A DNA stretch of 64,000 nt. Origin: Allomuricauda sp. CAU 1633 (GTDB lineage: Bacteria > Bacteroidota > Bacteroidia > Flavobacteriales > Flavobacteriaceae). Positions 17,169-27,159 of the stretch are shown here, piece after piece. The first letter of the stretch is position 1. Each line of letters opens with the position of its first letter. A program made the position numbers and the translations under genes. Location of the stretch: assembly GCF_017313225.1 (NCBI RefSeq), contig NZ_JAFLNE010000003.1, forward strand, positions 464,692 to 528,691, in the 5' to 3' direction. The notes beneath the pieces are model-generated. The model saw nothing but the letters and a program-made list of their open reading frames with translations. It was not told the DNA's origin and made no database searches.

Positions 17169-17719
17169 CTTGTTTCCAATTGTAAAAAAATGGTTCTTAA
17201 ATCCTTTAGTGCCCTGTGCACCCTCACCTTGGCTGCCCCTTCCGTGCAGCCCAAAATCTCCCCAATTTCATGGAATTTCAATTCCCTGTATTTGCTCAAC
17301 AGCAATATTTCCTTTTTGTCAGTAGGCAAAAGATTAAGTGCCTTTTTCACCAAGAACGTATTACCCTGTTGCTCCAAGGATTCATTCAGACTATCTTCTG
17401 AACCTGCATTGGCGTCTTCGGGAGCAACTCCTCTTGAAATTCCTGACTTGGACACTTTTTTATGATAATCGTAATTGACATTCCTCGCCATTTGAAACAT
17501 CCATGCCGCAAAAGAACCTTCCCCCGAATAGGACTTTCTATACTTCAGTATGCGCATAAAAACATTTTGCACCAAGTCCTCACTAACTGATGGATTATTG
17601 CCCAAATTGTAGAAAAATCCGAATAGCCTTTTCTTATGTCGCTCATAGAGCAAGCCCAACTTGTCCAAGTCCCCATCTCTTACTTGCATCATTAAAGTGT
17701 TGTCGGTTAGGTTTTGCAA
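17165..17719 (-). CDS. ECF RNA polymerase sigma factor
   Basis: 184 aa. Region 2 is at ~residues 15-85 (LYERHKKRLFGFFYNLGNN, DLVQNVFMRILKYRKSY, FAAWMFQMARNVNYDYHKK) and region 4 at ~125-175 (LLPTDKKEILLLSKYRELKFHEIGEILGCTEGAAKVRVHRALKDL), the layout of extracytoplasmic-function sigma factors. The start is uncertain: TTG at 17719 keeps an N-terminus that fits relatives, and ATGs at 17692/17689 are alternatives. It heads a minus-strand operon with the anti-sigma-like gene and two DUF4097 genes. Confidence 0.9.
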   Translation of the reverse strand: MQNLTDNTLMMQVRDGDLDKLGLLYERHKKRLFGFFYNLGNNPSVSEDLVQNVFMRILKYRKSYSGEGSFAAWMFQMARNVNYDYHKKVSKSGISRGVAPEDANAGSEDSLNESLEQQGNTFLVKKALNLLPTDKKEILLLSKYRELKFHEIGEILGCTEGAAKVRVHRALKDLRTIFLQLETR

Positions 17720-17850
17720 TTCCTTGGTCTTTTGGTCTACTGGAGGATATACTGTAGTTTTTTAAAAAGGTTACAGAATGTAGGGATTTTTTGTGCAACT
17801 GATTCGAAGTCCTGTCCATTTTTCAATGGTTTCCCATAAATAATTTTGAT

Positions 17851-17858
17851 TATTTTTG
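17851..17858 (+). promoter_or_regulatory. -7 element upstream of pyrH
   Basis: TATTTTTG matches TAnnTTTG and lies 22 bases before the pyrH ATG. No good TTG is found at the right distance, so the promoter call is tentative. Confidence 0.4.
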
Positions 17859-17880
17859 TCCGAACTTCAAGACACCCTCA

Positions 17881-18588
17881 ATGCAATACAAAAGAATTCT
17901 GTTAAAACTTAGTGGTGAAGCACTCATGGGCGAACAGCAATACGGCATTGATGCCAAACGATTGGCGGAATATGCCGAAGACATCAAATCCGTTGTGGAC
18001 AAAGGTGTTGAAGTGGCCATAGTAATTGGCGGCGGAAATATTTTTAGGGGTCTTTCGGGAACCAGCCAGGGAATGGACCGTGTTCAAGGAGACCACATGG
18101 GTATGTTGGCCACGGTAATCAATGGTTTGGCTTTGCAAAGTGCATTGGAGCACCAAGGGGTTGAGACCCGTTTGCAGTCTGCCATCAAAATTAATGAAGT
18201 GGCCGAACCTTTCATCCGAAGAAGAGCAGTTCGCCATTTGGAAAAAGGAAGAGTCGTAATTTTTGGTGGTGGCACCGGCAACCCTTATTTTACAACAGAT
18301 TCTGCTGCGGTATTGCGAGCTATTGAAATCAATGCCGATGTTATCTTAAAAGGTACCCGGGTGGATGGTATCTACACTTCCGACCCCGAAAAGGACAAAA
18401 ATGCCACCAAGTTTGATTCGCTTTCCTTTAAGGAGGTACTTTCAAAAGGGCTTAAGGTTATGGACACCACTGCCTTTACACTTAGTCAAGAAAACGAGCT
18501 GCCCATTGTTGTTTTTGATATGAACACAAGGGGTAATCTTATGAAAATAGTTTCCGGTGAAAATATTGGAACCGTGGTCAATATTTAG
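17881..18588 (+). CDS. pyrH: UMP kinase
   Basis: 235 aa, typical length. It phosphorylates UMP to UDP in pyrimidine synthesis. The amino-acid-kinase fold shows [11 protein letters not shown] at the N-terminus, [10 protein letters not shown], and [19 protein letters not shown]. The start is the ATG at 17881. It precedes frr by 42 bases, the usual bacterial pairing (often tsf-pyrH-frr; here the sigma operon is inserted between tsf and pyrH). Confidence 0.98.
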   Translation: MQYKRILLKLSGEALMGEQQYGIDAKRLAEYAEDIKSVVDKGVEVAIVIGGGNIFRGLSGTSQGMDRVQGDHMGMLATVINGLALQSALEHQGVETRLQSAIKINEVAEPFIRRRAVRHLEKGRVVIFGGGTGNPYFTTDSAAVLRAIEINADVILKGTRVDGIYTSDPEKDKNATKFDSLSFKEVLSKGLKVMDTTAFTLSQENELPIVVFDMNTRGNLMKIVSGENIGTVVNI

Positions 18589-18630
18589 ATTGGCACACGC
18601 TTTGATTTTGGATTATAAAATTTAAAAATT

Positions 18631-19185
18631 ATGGACGAAGAGGTTAAATTTATTTTGGACACCACCAAAGAAGGTATGGATGCGAGCATTTCCCATTTGG
18701 AAAAAGCGCTGATTAAAATTCGTGCTGGAAAAGCAAGTCCAATGATGCTCTCCACGGTAATGGTGGAATATTATGGCTCCCAGACTCCATTATCCCAAGT
18801 ATCCAACATCAATACCCCAGATGCACGAACTATTTCGGTGCAACCTTGGGAAAAAAATCTTTTGGGAGAGATTGAAACGGCCATCATGAACGCCAACTTA
18901 GGCTTCAATCCCATGAACAATGGTGAAATGGTGATTATCAACGTCCCCCCATTGACCGAGGAACGACGTGTACAATTGGTAAAACAAGCCAAAGCAGAGG
19001 CTGAAGATGCCAAAGTGAGTGTTCGAAGTGCACGACAAGATGCCAATAAAGAACTTAAAGCTTTGGATATTTCCGAAGATTTGTTGAGCAATGCCGAAGT
19101 GGATGTACAGGAACTTACCGATTCCTACAGCAAAAAAATAGATGCCATTTTAGCCAACAAGGAGGCTGAAATCATGAAGGTGTAA
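18631..19185 (+). CDS. frr: Ribosome recycling factor
   Basis: 184 aa. With EF-G it splits post-termination ribosomes. Family marks are the N-terminal helix with HLEKALIKIRAGKASP, the VQPWEKNLLGEIETAIMNANLGFNP segment, and the PPLTEERRVQLVKQAK helix. Co-directional with pyrH and probably in the same transcript. Confidence 0.98.
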   Translation: MDEEVKFILDTTKEGMDASISHLEKALIKIRAGKASPMMLSTVMVEYYGSQTPLSQVSNINTPDARTISVQPWEKNLLGEIETAIMNANLGFNPMNNGEMVIINVPPLTEERRVQLVKQAKAEAEDAKVSVRSARQDANKELKALDISEDLLSNAEVDVQELTDSYSKKIDAILANKEAEIMKV

Positions 19186-19234
19186 AACCCCCAATTGATT
19201 CTTGCGTTTCCTAGGAACACAGCCGATCATTTTC

Positions 19235-19242
19235 TACCTTTG
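19235..19242 (+). promoter_or_regulatory. -7 element upstream of the RND exporter gene
   Basis: TACCTTTG matches TAnnTTTG and lies 17 bases before the ATG at 19260. No TTG is found at canonical spacing. Confidence 0.45.
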
Positions 19243-19259
19243 CGCCCAACAAAACCCAA

Positions 19260-21656
19260 ATGGTAGCAAAGCTCACTAAAGGATTTTGGCCAAAGGTCGC
19301 ACGCATTATTCTTCGCAATAGAATTTTAATTCTCATTGCCATTGCCGGGTTCACAGTTTTTCTGGCGCTTCAGTGGAAAAACATGCAGTTTTCCAATACC
19401 GAAGCCAATATTCTACCCGATGATCACCCTGCCACCATTGAATACAAGGCCTTTACCAAAGTATTTGGCGAAGAGGGCAATGCCATTGTCATTGCTGTTC
19501 GGGATTCTGCCTTGTTCACTCCCGAAAACTTTAACCGTTGGAACAAGCTTAGCAAACAACTGGAGGCCTTTCCTGAAATTGATTTTGTAGTATCCACGGA
19601 TAATCTCAGGGTTTTGGTCAAAGACAATGAAGCGCAAGCTTTTGTCATGGAACCCTTCATCAAAAACCCTCCTGCCACCAAACAAGAGGTGGACACCCTT
19701 GTAAATCATCTCTTCAACGAGCTTCCCTTTTACGATAATTTGGTCTACAATCCTAAAAGCGGCACCATTCAGACTGTTGCTTATTTGGACAAGGATATCA
19801 TGAGCACCAATGTCCGAAATGACTTTATACTGAATGATCTTGGTGATTTGGTGAAAGGTTTTGAGGAAGAGACCCAACTGGATGTCCATGTTTCTGGAAT
19901 GCCCTACATCCGAACATGGAACACCAAATCCATTGTGGATGAAATAGGAATTTTTATCGTAGCCGCCCTTTTGGTCACCTCACTCATCTTCTTCTTTTTC
20001 TTTAGAAGTTTTAGGGCCACATTTATTTCCATGTGTGTGGTCATTATTGGTGTAATGTGGGCCTTCGGATTCCTGGGATTGTTGCAATACGAGATTACCA
20101 TTCTAACTGCTTTGATTCCACCTCTGATCATTGTTATTGGGATTCCCAATTGCATCTTTCTCATAAATAAATACCAACAAGAGGTCAAAAAGCACGGAAA
20201 CCAAGCACTTTCACTACAGCGCGTCATTTCAAAGATTGGGAATGCCACCCTAATGACCAATATCACCACAGCTTCCGGATTTGCCACCTTTATTATTTTG
20301 GATAGTGATTTACTCAAAGAATTTGGTATTGTGGCCTCCATCAACATTGTGGGGATTTTTATCCTTTCCCTGTTGATCATTCCCATCATCTACAGTTTTA
20401 TGCCGCTTCCGAAGACCAAGCACTTAAAGCATCTCAACAAAAGGTGGATTGACTTTTTTGTGAATCGGATGGAAAGCATCGTTCGGAACCATAGAATAGC
20501 TGTTTATATTGTTACTGTTGCAGTATTGGTATTGAGCATAATTGGTATTTATCAAATAAAAATTACCGGAAGTCGGATTGAAGACCTACCCAAAAACACC
20601 CACTTTTTTAAGGACATCCGCTTTTTTGAACAAGAATTTGATGGCATCATGCCCATGGAAATTGTAGTGGATACCGAACGAAAAAACGGAGTCATTAAAC
20701 CCGCTACGCTAAAACGTATGGACCAATTGGGAACGGTCATCAATGAAATCCCGGAATTGTCAAGACCGTTATCAGTGGTGGATTTGATCAAATATTCCAA
20801 ACAGGCCTTTTACAACGGAATCCCAAAATACTACCAATTACCCACTTCACAGGAAAACACATTCATTATGGATGTGGCCCGAAAATCATCCAGCGATGGT
20901 GATCTTCTAAAAAGTTTTGTGGACAGTACTGGGCAAACAGCCCGTTTGACCACCTATATGCGCGATGTTAAAATAGACCGCATGGAGGAAATTGAACAGG
21001 ATGTACAACAGGCCATCGATAAGTTTTTTCCTTCGGAGCGATTCAAGGTTTTTATGACCGGGAAGGCGCTGCTATTTTTAAAAGGCACCAAGTATTTGGT
21101 CAAAAACCTACTGCTATCTTTGGCCTTGGCCATTGGATTGATTTCCCTTTTCATGGCCTATTTGTTCCGTTCCTTCCGAATGGTAATCATTTCCTTGGTC
21201 CCCAACTTGCTCCCACTCGTGATCACAGCAGGAGTCATGGGATATTTGGGCGTACCGATAAAACCATCCACCATTTTGGTCTTTAGCATTGCTTTCGGAA
21301 TTTCGGTGGATGATACCATTCACTTTTTGGCAAAATATAGGCAAGAACTTGCCGCACATAAATGGCATATCAAAAGATCGGTGTATGCCGCATTACGAGA
21401 AACCGGGGTGAGTATGTTCTACACTTCCATTGTTCTTTTCTTTGGGTTTTCGGTCTTCATCATTTCCAGTTTTGGAGGCACCAAGGCATTAGGGGGATTG
21501 GTATCCGCAACCCTTCTCTTTGCCATGCTCTCCAATTTGATTTTGTTGCCATCCCTACTCCTTTCTTTGGAAAGAAGTATTGCCAACAAACAAGTCCTTA
21601 AAAAACCACAAATCGATATTTTACCCAAAGAAGAAGATTCCATCAAGGATAAATAA
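19260..21656 (+). CDS. RND/MMPL-family transporter
   Basis: 798 aa. Layout is one N-terminal membrane helix, a large outer domain (~50-220), five or so helices with MMPL sequence (IIVIGIPNCIFLINKYQQE), a second outer domain (~450-600), and a second MMPL helix block (FSIAFGISVDDTIHFLAKYRQEL). That two-fold repeat is the RND superfamily plan. The GISVDDTIHFLAKYR-type segment is the proton-relay region of this subfamily. It belongs to the lipid/hydrophobe exporter-like branch found without a membrane-fusion partner. Substrate unknown. Single gene between frr and asnS. Confidence 0.88.
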   Translation: MVAKLTKGFWPKVARIILRNRILILIAIAGFTVFLALQWKNMQFSNTEANILPDDHPATIEYKAFTKVFGEEGNAIVIAVRDSALFTPENFNRWNKLSKQLEAFPEIDFVVSTDNLRVLVKDNEAQAFVMEPFIKNPPATKQEVDTLVNHLFNELPFYDNLVYNPKSGTIQTVAYLDKDIMSTNVRNDFILNDLGDLVKGFEEETQLDVHVSGMPYIRTWNTKSIVDEIGIFIVAALLVTSLIFFFFFRSFRATFISMCVVIIGVMWAFGFLGLLQYEITILTALIPPLIIVIGIPNCIFLINKYQQEVKKHGNQALSLQRVISKIGNATLMTNITTASGFATFIILDSDLLKEFGIVASINIVGIFILSLLIIPIIYSFMPLPKTKHLKHLNKRWIDFFVNRMESIVRNHRIAVYIVTVAVLVLSIIGIYQIKITGSRIEDLPKNTHFFKDIRFFEQEFDGIMPMEIVVDTERKNGVIKPATLKRMDQLGTVINEIPELSRPLSVVDLIKYSKQAFYNGIPKYYQLPTSQENTFIMDVARKSSSDGDLLKSFVDSTGQTARLTTYMRDVKIDRMEEIEQDVQQAIDKFFPSERFKVFMTGKALLFLKGTKYLVKNLLLSLALAIGLISLFMAYLFRSFRMVIISLVPNLLPLVITAGVMGYLGVPIKPSTILVFSIAFGISVDDTIHFLAKYRQELAAHKWHIKRSVYAALRETGVSMFYTSIVLFFGFSVFIISSFGGTKALGGLVSATLLFAMLSNLILLPSLLLSLERSIANKQVLKKPQIDILPKEEDSIKDK

Positions 21657-21713
21657 TCTGCGGAACGGCTATAAATATGGCGATTCCATTGCCCTCGTTT
21701 TTTATCAAAAACC

Positions 21714-21721
21714 TATCTTTA
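21714..21721 (+). promoter_or_regulatory. -7 element upstream of asnS
   Basis: TATCTTTA lies 25 bases before the ATG, with TTG at 21689-21691 (22-base spacer). One mismatch to TAnnTTTG. Confidence 0.4.
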
Positions 21722-21746
21722 CCGCCTAAATTACGATAGCTTGACG

Positions 21747-23180
21747 ATGAGATCTTATTCCATAAAAGAATTGCTGGAAAAGCAGCCCGTAGGAGAACCT
21801 GTTGAAGTAAATGGATGGGTAAAGACATTTAGGAGTAACCGATTTATTGCCTTAAACGATGGCTCAACCATACACAATATTCAATGTGTTGTGGATTTTG
21901 AAAATTTGGATGATGCCATACTCAAACAAATCAATACTGGTGCTGCCCTAAAAATATCGGGTACGCTGGAAGAAAGTCAGGGAAAAGGCCAAAGTGTGGA
22001 GATTCAGGCTTCGGATATCTTTGTACATGGCACTGCCGATCCAGAAACCTACCCCATTCAGCCTAAAAAGCATTCTTTGGAATTTCTAAGGGAAAAAGCC
22101 CATTTACGGGTGAGGACAAATACGTTCTCGGCAATTATGCGGGTACGTTCTGCGTTGTCTTTTGCCATCCACAGCTATTTTCAGCAAAATGGATTTTATT
22201 ATTTCCACGCCCCGATCATTACCGGTTCTGATGCCGAAGGTGCAGGAGAGATGTTCCAAGTGACCACTTTGGACACCAAAAACCCTCCTCTTGATGAAAA
22301 AGGTAATGTGGATTATTCTGAAGATTTTTTTGGCAAGGAGACCAACCTAACCGTTTCTGGTCAGTTAGAGGCCGAGACCTATGCCATGGGCTTGGGTAAG
22401 GTGTACACTTTTGGCCCCACGTTTAGGGCGGAAAACTCCAATACCTCTCGACATTTGGCTGAATTTTGGATGATTGAACCCGAAATGGCCTTTTATGATT
22501 TGGATGCCAATATGGATTTGGCCGAAGATTTCATCAAGTCCATCATTCAATACGTACTGGACAATTGTAAAGATGATCTTGAATTTTTAGAGAAACGTTT
22601 GCTGGATGAGGAAAAAACCAAACCTCAAAATGAGCGTTCCGAGATGAGCTTGACAGAGAAACTAAAGTTTGTGGTAGAGAACAACTTTAAGCGGGTCACT
22701 TATACCGAAGCCATTGAAATATTGCGAAACAGCAAACCCAACAAGAAGAAAAAATTTCAATATCCCATTGATGAATGGGGTGCTGACCTACAGAGCGAAC
22801 ACGAACGCTTTTTAGTGGAAAAGCACTTTAAATGTCCGGTTATCCTTTTTGATTATCCGGCCAACATCAAGGCATTTTATATGCGCTTGAACGAGGACGG
22901 AAAAACCGTTCGGGCCATGGATGTCCTGTTCCCAGGCATCGGAGAGATTGTGGGAGGTTCCCAACGTGAAGAGCGTTTGGAAGTGCTTCAACAAAAAATA
23001 AAGGAACTGGACATTGACGAAAAAGAACTCTGGTGGTATTTGGATCTTAGACGTTTTGGTACCGCAGTGCACAGTGGATTTGGACTTGGCTTTGAGCGAA
23101 TGGTCCAATTTACAACAGGCATGGGCAACATCAGGGACGTAATCCCCTACCCTAGATCACCCCAGAATGCTGAGTTTTAA
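21747..23180 (+). CDS. asnS: Asparaginyl-tRNA synthetase
   Basis: 477 aa. Class IIb enzyme charging tRNA-Asn. The N-terminal OB-fold ([18 protein letters not shown]) binds the anticodon. Motif 2 is [24 protein letters not shown] and motif 3 is [16 protein letters not shown]. The ATG at 21747 is preferred to a TTG six bases earlier. It is 46 bases upstream of rpoN. Confidence 0.97.
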   Translation: MRSYSIKELLEKQPVGEPVEVNGWVKTFRSNRFIALNDGSTIHNIQCVVDFENLDDAILKQINTGAALKISGTLEESQGKGQSVEIQASDIFVHGTADPETYPIQPKKHSLEFLREKAHLRVRTNTFSAIMRVRSALSFAIHSYFQQNGFYYFHAPIITGSDAEGAGEMFQVTTLDTKNPPLDEKGNVDYSEDFFGKETNLTVSGQLEAETYAMGLGKVYTFGPTFRAENSNTSRHLAEFWMIEPEMAFYDLDANMDLAEDFIKSIIQYVLDNCKDDLEFLEKRLLDEEKTKPQNERSEMSLTEKLKFVVENNFKRVTYTEAIEILRNSKPNKKKKFQYPIDEWGADLQSEHERFLVEKHFKCPVILFDYPANIKAFYMRLNEDGKTVRAMDVLFPGIGEIVGGSQREERLEVLQQKIKELDIDEKELWWYLDLRRFGTAVHSGFGLGFERMVQFTTGMGNIRDVIPYPRSPQNAEF

Positions 23181-23226
23181 TTGGTTTTCTTAATTTTATA
23201 AGTAAGACGATTGTAAATCAATCTGT

Positions 23227-24684
23227 ATGCTGAAACAACATCTACAGTTTAAGCTTTCCCAAAAACTGTCTCCACAGCAGATTCAGCTCATGAAGCTCAT
23301 TCAATTGCCTACCCAGGCTTTTGAACAGCGCTTAAAACAGGAGTTGGAAGACAATCCTGCACTGGAAAGTGGAAAGGCGGAGAGCGAGACTATGGATGAT
23401 ACCTACGAGGACGCCTATGATGATTCTACAGACAACGAGACCATTTCCGCTGAGGACATCAATATAGATGATTATCTAAGTGATGACGAAGTCCCGGATT
23501 ACAGGACCCAGACCAGCAACTATAGCCCGGATGATGATGAAAAGAGCATTCCTTATGCTGCTGGAATATCCTTTAATCAATATTTAATCAACCAACTTAA
23601 CACGGTATATCTGGATGATGAAGAATGGGCCATCGCCGAATTTTTGGTAGGTAGTGTGGATGAAAGTGGTTATATCCGAAGACCCATTACGGATATCATG
23701 GACGATTTGGCTTTTACCCAAAACATTTATGTAGAGGAGAAAAAAATTGAGTCTGTCCTTAAGGTGGTGCAGGAGTTGGATCCTCCCGGTGTGGGAGCCC
23801 GATCATTGGATGAATGTTTGATTATTCAGCTAAAACGAAAGGAACAGAAACCTTCCGTAGAATTGGCCATAACCATTTTACAGAAGTCCTTTGATCAATT
23901 CACTAAAAAACATTATGCCAAGCTCATTCAAAAATACCACATCAGTGAAGAAGAACTCAAAGAGGCTATTTCCGAAATAGAACGGCTGAACCCCAAACCT
24001 GGGGGTTCGTATTCGGGCAATACCCGAATGATAGAACATATTGTCCCAGATTTCTCCATTAAAATTGTGGATGGGGAACTCGACCTCACCCTTAATGGTA
24101 GAAACGCTCCAGAATTGCATGTTTCCAAGGAATACAACAATATGTTGCAGGGGTACAAAAATGCCAAGGAAAAATCCAAGTCGCAAAAGGATACTGTACT
24201 CTTTATCAAACAAAAGTTGGATGCAGCCAAATGGTTCATCGATGCCATAAAACAACGTCAACAGACCTTGTACATTACCATGAATGCCATCATGAACTAT
24301 CAGGAGGAGTACTTTATGACTGGCGATGAGCGAAAATTGCGCCCCATGATCTTAAAGGACATAGCGGATGAAATCGACATGGATGTCTCCACCGTATCCA
24401 GAGTGGCCAACAGCAAATATGTAGACACCCCTTATGGCACCAAACTCATAAAGGATTACTTCTCTGAAGCCATGAAAAATGAACAAGGCGAGGATGTGTC
24501 CACAAAAGAGATCAAGAAGATATTGGAAACTGTTATCAAGGATGAGGAAAAGCGAAAGCCATTAACGGACGATAAGCTGGCCAAAATTCTGAAAGAACGT
24601 GGCTACCCCATAGCACGGAGAACCGTGGCCAAGTACCGGGAACAATTGGGAATTCCCGTTGCCAGGCTAAGAAAGGAAATCTGA
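23227..24684 (+). CDS. rpoN: RNA polymerase sigma-54 factor
   Basis: 485 aa. The glutamine-rich region I is at the N-terminus (LQFKLSQKLSPQQIQLMKLIQLP), followed by an acidic linker (~55-115), the core-binding region, the helix-turn-helix (DMDVSTVSRVANSKYVDTP) and the RpoN box (ARRTVAKYREQLGIP) at the C-terminus. Transcription from -24/-12 promoters by this factor needs enhancer-binding ATPases, none of which is encoded in the window. The stop overlaps the next start by one base. Confidence 0.97.
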   Translation: MLKQHLQFKLSQKLSPQQIQLMKLIQLPTQAFEQRLKQELEDNPALESGKAESETMDDTYEDAYDDSTDNETISAEDINIDDYLSDDEVPDYRTQTSNYSPDDDEKSIPYAAGISFNQYLINQLNTVYLDDEEWAIAEFLVGSVDESGYIRRPITDIMDDLAFTQNIYVEEKKIESVLKVVQELDPPGVGARSLDECLIIQLKRKEQKPSVELAITILQKSFDQFTKKHYAKLIQKYHISEEELKEAISEIERLNPKPGGSYSGNTRMIEHIVPDFSIKIVDGELDLTLNGRNAPELHVSKEYNNMLQGYKNAKEKSKSQKDTVLFIKQKLDAAKWFIDAIKQRQQTLYITMNAIMNYQEEYFMTGDERKLRPMILKDIADEIDMDVSTVSRVANSKYVDTPYGTKLIKDYFSEAMKNEQGEDVSTKEIKKILETVIKDEEKRKPLTDDKLAKILKERGYPIARRTVAKYREQLGIPVARLRKEI

Positions 24685-25286
24685 TGCGCCATTTCTTCAA
24701 CATTGTATCCTATCTCTTTCACCCTTTGTTCATTCCCTTTGGTGGTACCATCCTCTACTTCATCATTGCTCCGTATAGCACCCTTGAGACGCAAAGTGGC
24801 AACATCCTCCCCATTTTTATCTTGACCGTAATCATCCCCATCATCTTTTTCCTGATCTTGAAGAATCTTGGGGTCATACACTCCATTTTTCTGCCTACCC
24901 TAGAGGAACGCAAATACCCGCTTTACATCAGTTGCATCTTGTTTTTGATGATCTTGTACAAGGTTATTCCAAATAACTACGTACACGAGCTATTTTACTT
25001 TTTTACGGGACTCTTAACAGCCACTGCAACCGCTCTTATTCTTCTTTTCCTAAAGTTTAAGACCAGCATGCATCTATTGGGTATGGGTAGCATTTTAATG
25101 TTTATGGTTGGACTCAGCATTCATTTTGAAGTGAATATTACCCTTGCCATTAGCATTTTTGTACTTTTTACAGGATTGGTAACCACATCTCGATTGTACC
25201 TTAAAGCTCATAACAAAGCCGAACTCTTTATTGGGTTCCTTGTAGGTTGCTGCTCACAATTGATTATTTTGAAATATTGGTTATAG
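24684..25286 (+). CDS. Integral membrane protein, degenerate PAP2-like
   Basis: 200 aa with about six hydrophobic segments and almost no soluble part. Three stretches recall the phosphatidic-acid-phosphatase type 2 motifs in the right order: EERKYP, TSMHLLGMG (in place of PSGH) and SRLYLKAHNKAELFIGFLVG (in place of SRxxxxxHxxxD). The catalytic pattern is incomplete, so enzymatic activity is doubtful. The start overlaps the rpoN stop (TGATG), which implies coupled translation. It ends 6 bases inside the convergent porT gene. Confidence 0.65.
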   Translation: MRHFFNIVSYLFHPLFIPFGGTILYFIIAPYSTLETQSGNILPIFILTVIIPIIFFLILKNLGVIHSIFLPTLEERKYPLYISCILFLMILYKVIPNNYVHELFYFFTGLLTATATALILLFLKFKTSMHLLGMGSILMFMVGLSIHFEVNITLAISIFVLFTGLVTTSRLYLKAHNKAELFIGFLVGCCSQLIILKYWL

Positions 25287-25973
25287 GATGTAGAAAATAA
25301 CTCCTATACGTAAAACCTTCAAATCCAATGACTCCCCGGTCTCTAGACTTGTACCTTCCTTTAATAAGGGGTTTAGACCGTAATAAGCATGTACGTTCCA
25401 GGTATTATAGCCAAAACTGAGGATAAGCCCATATTGTAAATCTTGGATGTCTGGGTTGGAAAATACCATTTTTTCAGCATCGGTCACCGTTCGTGACCTT
25501 CCTGAAAAGACATAGCCCAATTTGGCGCCGGCATAAATTCGCCAAAAACTGTAATCTTCGGCCGTAGAAGTTCTCCATCTAAATTCAAAAGGGATTTCCA
25601 AGGCGTGGGTTTCCAACTTACTTCTATTGAAATCTGATGTGCTACGTACTTCATATGCAATAGCATTGCCTACTTCAGAGGCAACTATACTGCTGTAATA
25701 TGAATTCACAGCATACCCTAAGCCAATCCCTATACCAAAGTTTCTTCTTGTATTCAATGGGATATCCTTAATAAAACCTGCCTGCAGATTAAAGGACAGA
25801 TTCCGCTGCACAGCATCGGTAGGCTTATTCAGCAAAACATTATACCCGAAACCAATATAAAATTGGTCTTCGAGATAATTTGAATCAACTGATACTTCCT
25901 CCTCTACTGCTTGAGAAAACAGCTGTGACAAACTGAATACGCAGAAAATAAAAAAGATAAAAAAACACCTCAT
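25281..25973 (-). CDS. porT: PorT-family outer membrane protein (type IX secretion/gliding)
   Basis: 230 aa. A signal peptide (MRCFFIFFIFCVFSLSQLFSQ) is followed by an eight-stranded-barrel-like sequence (FYIGFGYNVLLN, NFGIGIGLGYAVNSYY, HALEIPFEFRWR, RIYAGAKLGYVF, LQYGLILSFGYNTWNVHAYYGLNPLL). This order and the closing IGVIFYIL strand are typical of PorT/SprT, needed for type IX secretion in Bacteroidota. The ATG at 25973 is chosen over a TTG nine codons earlier. It lies after the ExbD pair on the same strand, 79 bases away, and its 3' end overlaps the convergent gene by 6 bases. Confidence 0.8.
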   Translation of the reverse strand: MRCFFIFFIFCVFSLSQLFSQAVEEEVSVDSNYLEDQFYIGFGYNVLLNKPTDAVQRNLSFNLQAGFIKDIPLNTRRNFGIGIGLGYAVNSYYSSIVASEVGNAIAYEVRSTSDFNRSKLETHALEIPFEFRWRTSTAEDYSFWRIYAGAKLGYVFSGRSRTVTDAEKMVFSNPDIQDLQYGLILSFGYNTWNVHAYYGLNPLLKEGTSLETGESLDLKVLRIGVIFYIL

Positions 25974-26052
25974 TGAACTAGTACCAAAAATAAGAAACAA
26001 TCCAAATTACACATTTGGATTGTCTCAAGCTCAATCTAAGTTGTATTATTTC

Positions 26053-26526
26053 TTAGTTTTCCAAAGAGTTGCCCTGATACGTGGTATAATTGACCTTAAG
26101 GGTATTGATTTTTCGAAGCTCTTGTTTAATGTCCGAAACGATACCCACGTTTACATCCTTGTCCACTTTTAATGAAACAGTGACCAAATTTCTAATGGCA
26201 TCCGGTTTTTTGGCCAGTTCGGCCAGCACATAAGGACCCACTTCATTTACATTTGCCAACCTATTATCCAGCTGGATTTTTGGTTCATTACCAAACGTTT
26301 TAGCCAATTCTTGGGACGGTTTTCCCACAAAGATTTCAATGACTCTATCTTTCTTTTCCAAGTTCTTGACTTGATCTGCTTTTGGTAAATTATTGTCGAC
26401 CAAAAGCGGATTGGTTTTTATAGTGGTAACGGTCATAAAAAAGAACAGTATCATAAAAACAATATCTGGCAAAGATGCTGTTGAAATAGCCGGTATTTCT
26501 TTTCTGGTTTCTCTTGAATTTTTCAT
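26053..26526 (-). CDS. exbD: ExbD/TolR-family protein, short type, second copy
   Basis: 157 aa. One membrane helix near residues 17-38 (STASLPDIVFMILFFFMTVTTI) carries the conserved aspartate that takes part in proton flow in ExbD/TolR, and the rest is periplasmic. It is nearly collinear with the short ExbD at 27321-27803 (same SLPDIVFM helix, KLEKKDRVIEIFVGKP-like segment, and ALKVNYTTYQGN-like end). It follows the long-type copy by 12 bases. With an ExbB partner it would energise outer-membrane processes. Confidence 0.9.
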   Translation of the reverse strand: MKNSRETRKEIPAISTASLPDIVFMILFFFMTVTTIKTNPLLVDNNLPKADQVKNLEKKDRVIEIFVGKPSQELAKTFGNEPKIQLDNRLANVNEVGPYVLAELAKKPDAIRNLVTVSLKVDKDVNVGIVSDIKQELRKINTLKVNYTTYQGNSLEN

Positions 26527-26538
26527 ATCGCGCTTCTT

Positions 26539-27159
26539 TTAACCTTTTTTATGTGTTTCTGCCTCTATAAGTTTCATAGGAAACATTTGCCGTATCTGTT
26601 CAATGTTCTTTTTTAAAGAAATCTTGGCTTCAACTGCTGTTTCTGGAGCATAATAGGCCTTTTCCATACTTACATAGTCTTGATTAAAAAGCCTAACGGC
26701 TTCTCTATTTCTCAACGTATTGTATGCCGAAGTAAGTTCGTTTTGCACACTGACGTACATACCATAGGAGGCTTCCCTATCACTATTAAAGGATATAATG
26801 GCCTTATCCGGATTTTCAGAAGATTCAGCATTCCTTTCCCCTTGACAATAATCGCAATACTCTTTGCTGCCTATCGTACCTGCGCCATTATCCAAAAAAG
26901 CTATTGCTGCGGCCTGTAAATCTTTGAGCTGCATAATTCCATCCTCAACAAAAAGCTCATTGTTCTTGTTCAGGGCCACTCTAAAAATGTTACGTTCTGC
27001 TATAGGAATAGGAGGGCTTGTATCGTTCGGAGGTAATTTTCTATCAAGGCCAACATCGGTTTCAATTGATGTGGCGACCAAGAAAAAGATCAATAACAAG
27101 AAGGCTATATCAGCCATTGACCCAGCATTCACTTCTGGGATTTTTCTGTCTCTGTCCAT
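26539..27159 (-). CDS. exbD: ExbD/TolR-family protein, long type, second copy
   Basis: 206 aa. The N-terminal helix (EVNAGSMADIAFLLLIFFLVATSIET) holds the proton-channel aspartate. The periplasmic region is longer than in TolR and contains a CxxC pair (YCDYCQGERN, around residue 103). It is a clear paralogue of the protein at 27818-28423. It starts a second unit after a terminator at 27262-27298. Together with the next gene it duplicates the long-short ExbD pair. Function is by family: force transduction from the proton gradient. Confidence 0.9.
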   Translation of the reverse strand: MDRDRKIPEVNAGSMADIAFLLLIFFLVATSIETDVGLDRKLPPNDTSPPIPIAERNIFRVALNKNNELFVEDGIMQLKDLQAAAIAFLDNGAGTIGSKEYCDYCQGERNAESSENPDKAIISFNSDREASYGMYVSVQNELTSAYNTLRNREAVRLFNQDYVSMEKAYYAPETAVEAKISLKKNIEQIRQMFPMKLIEAETHKKG

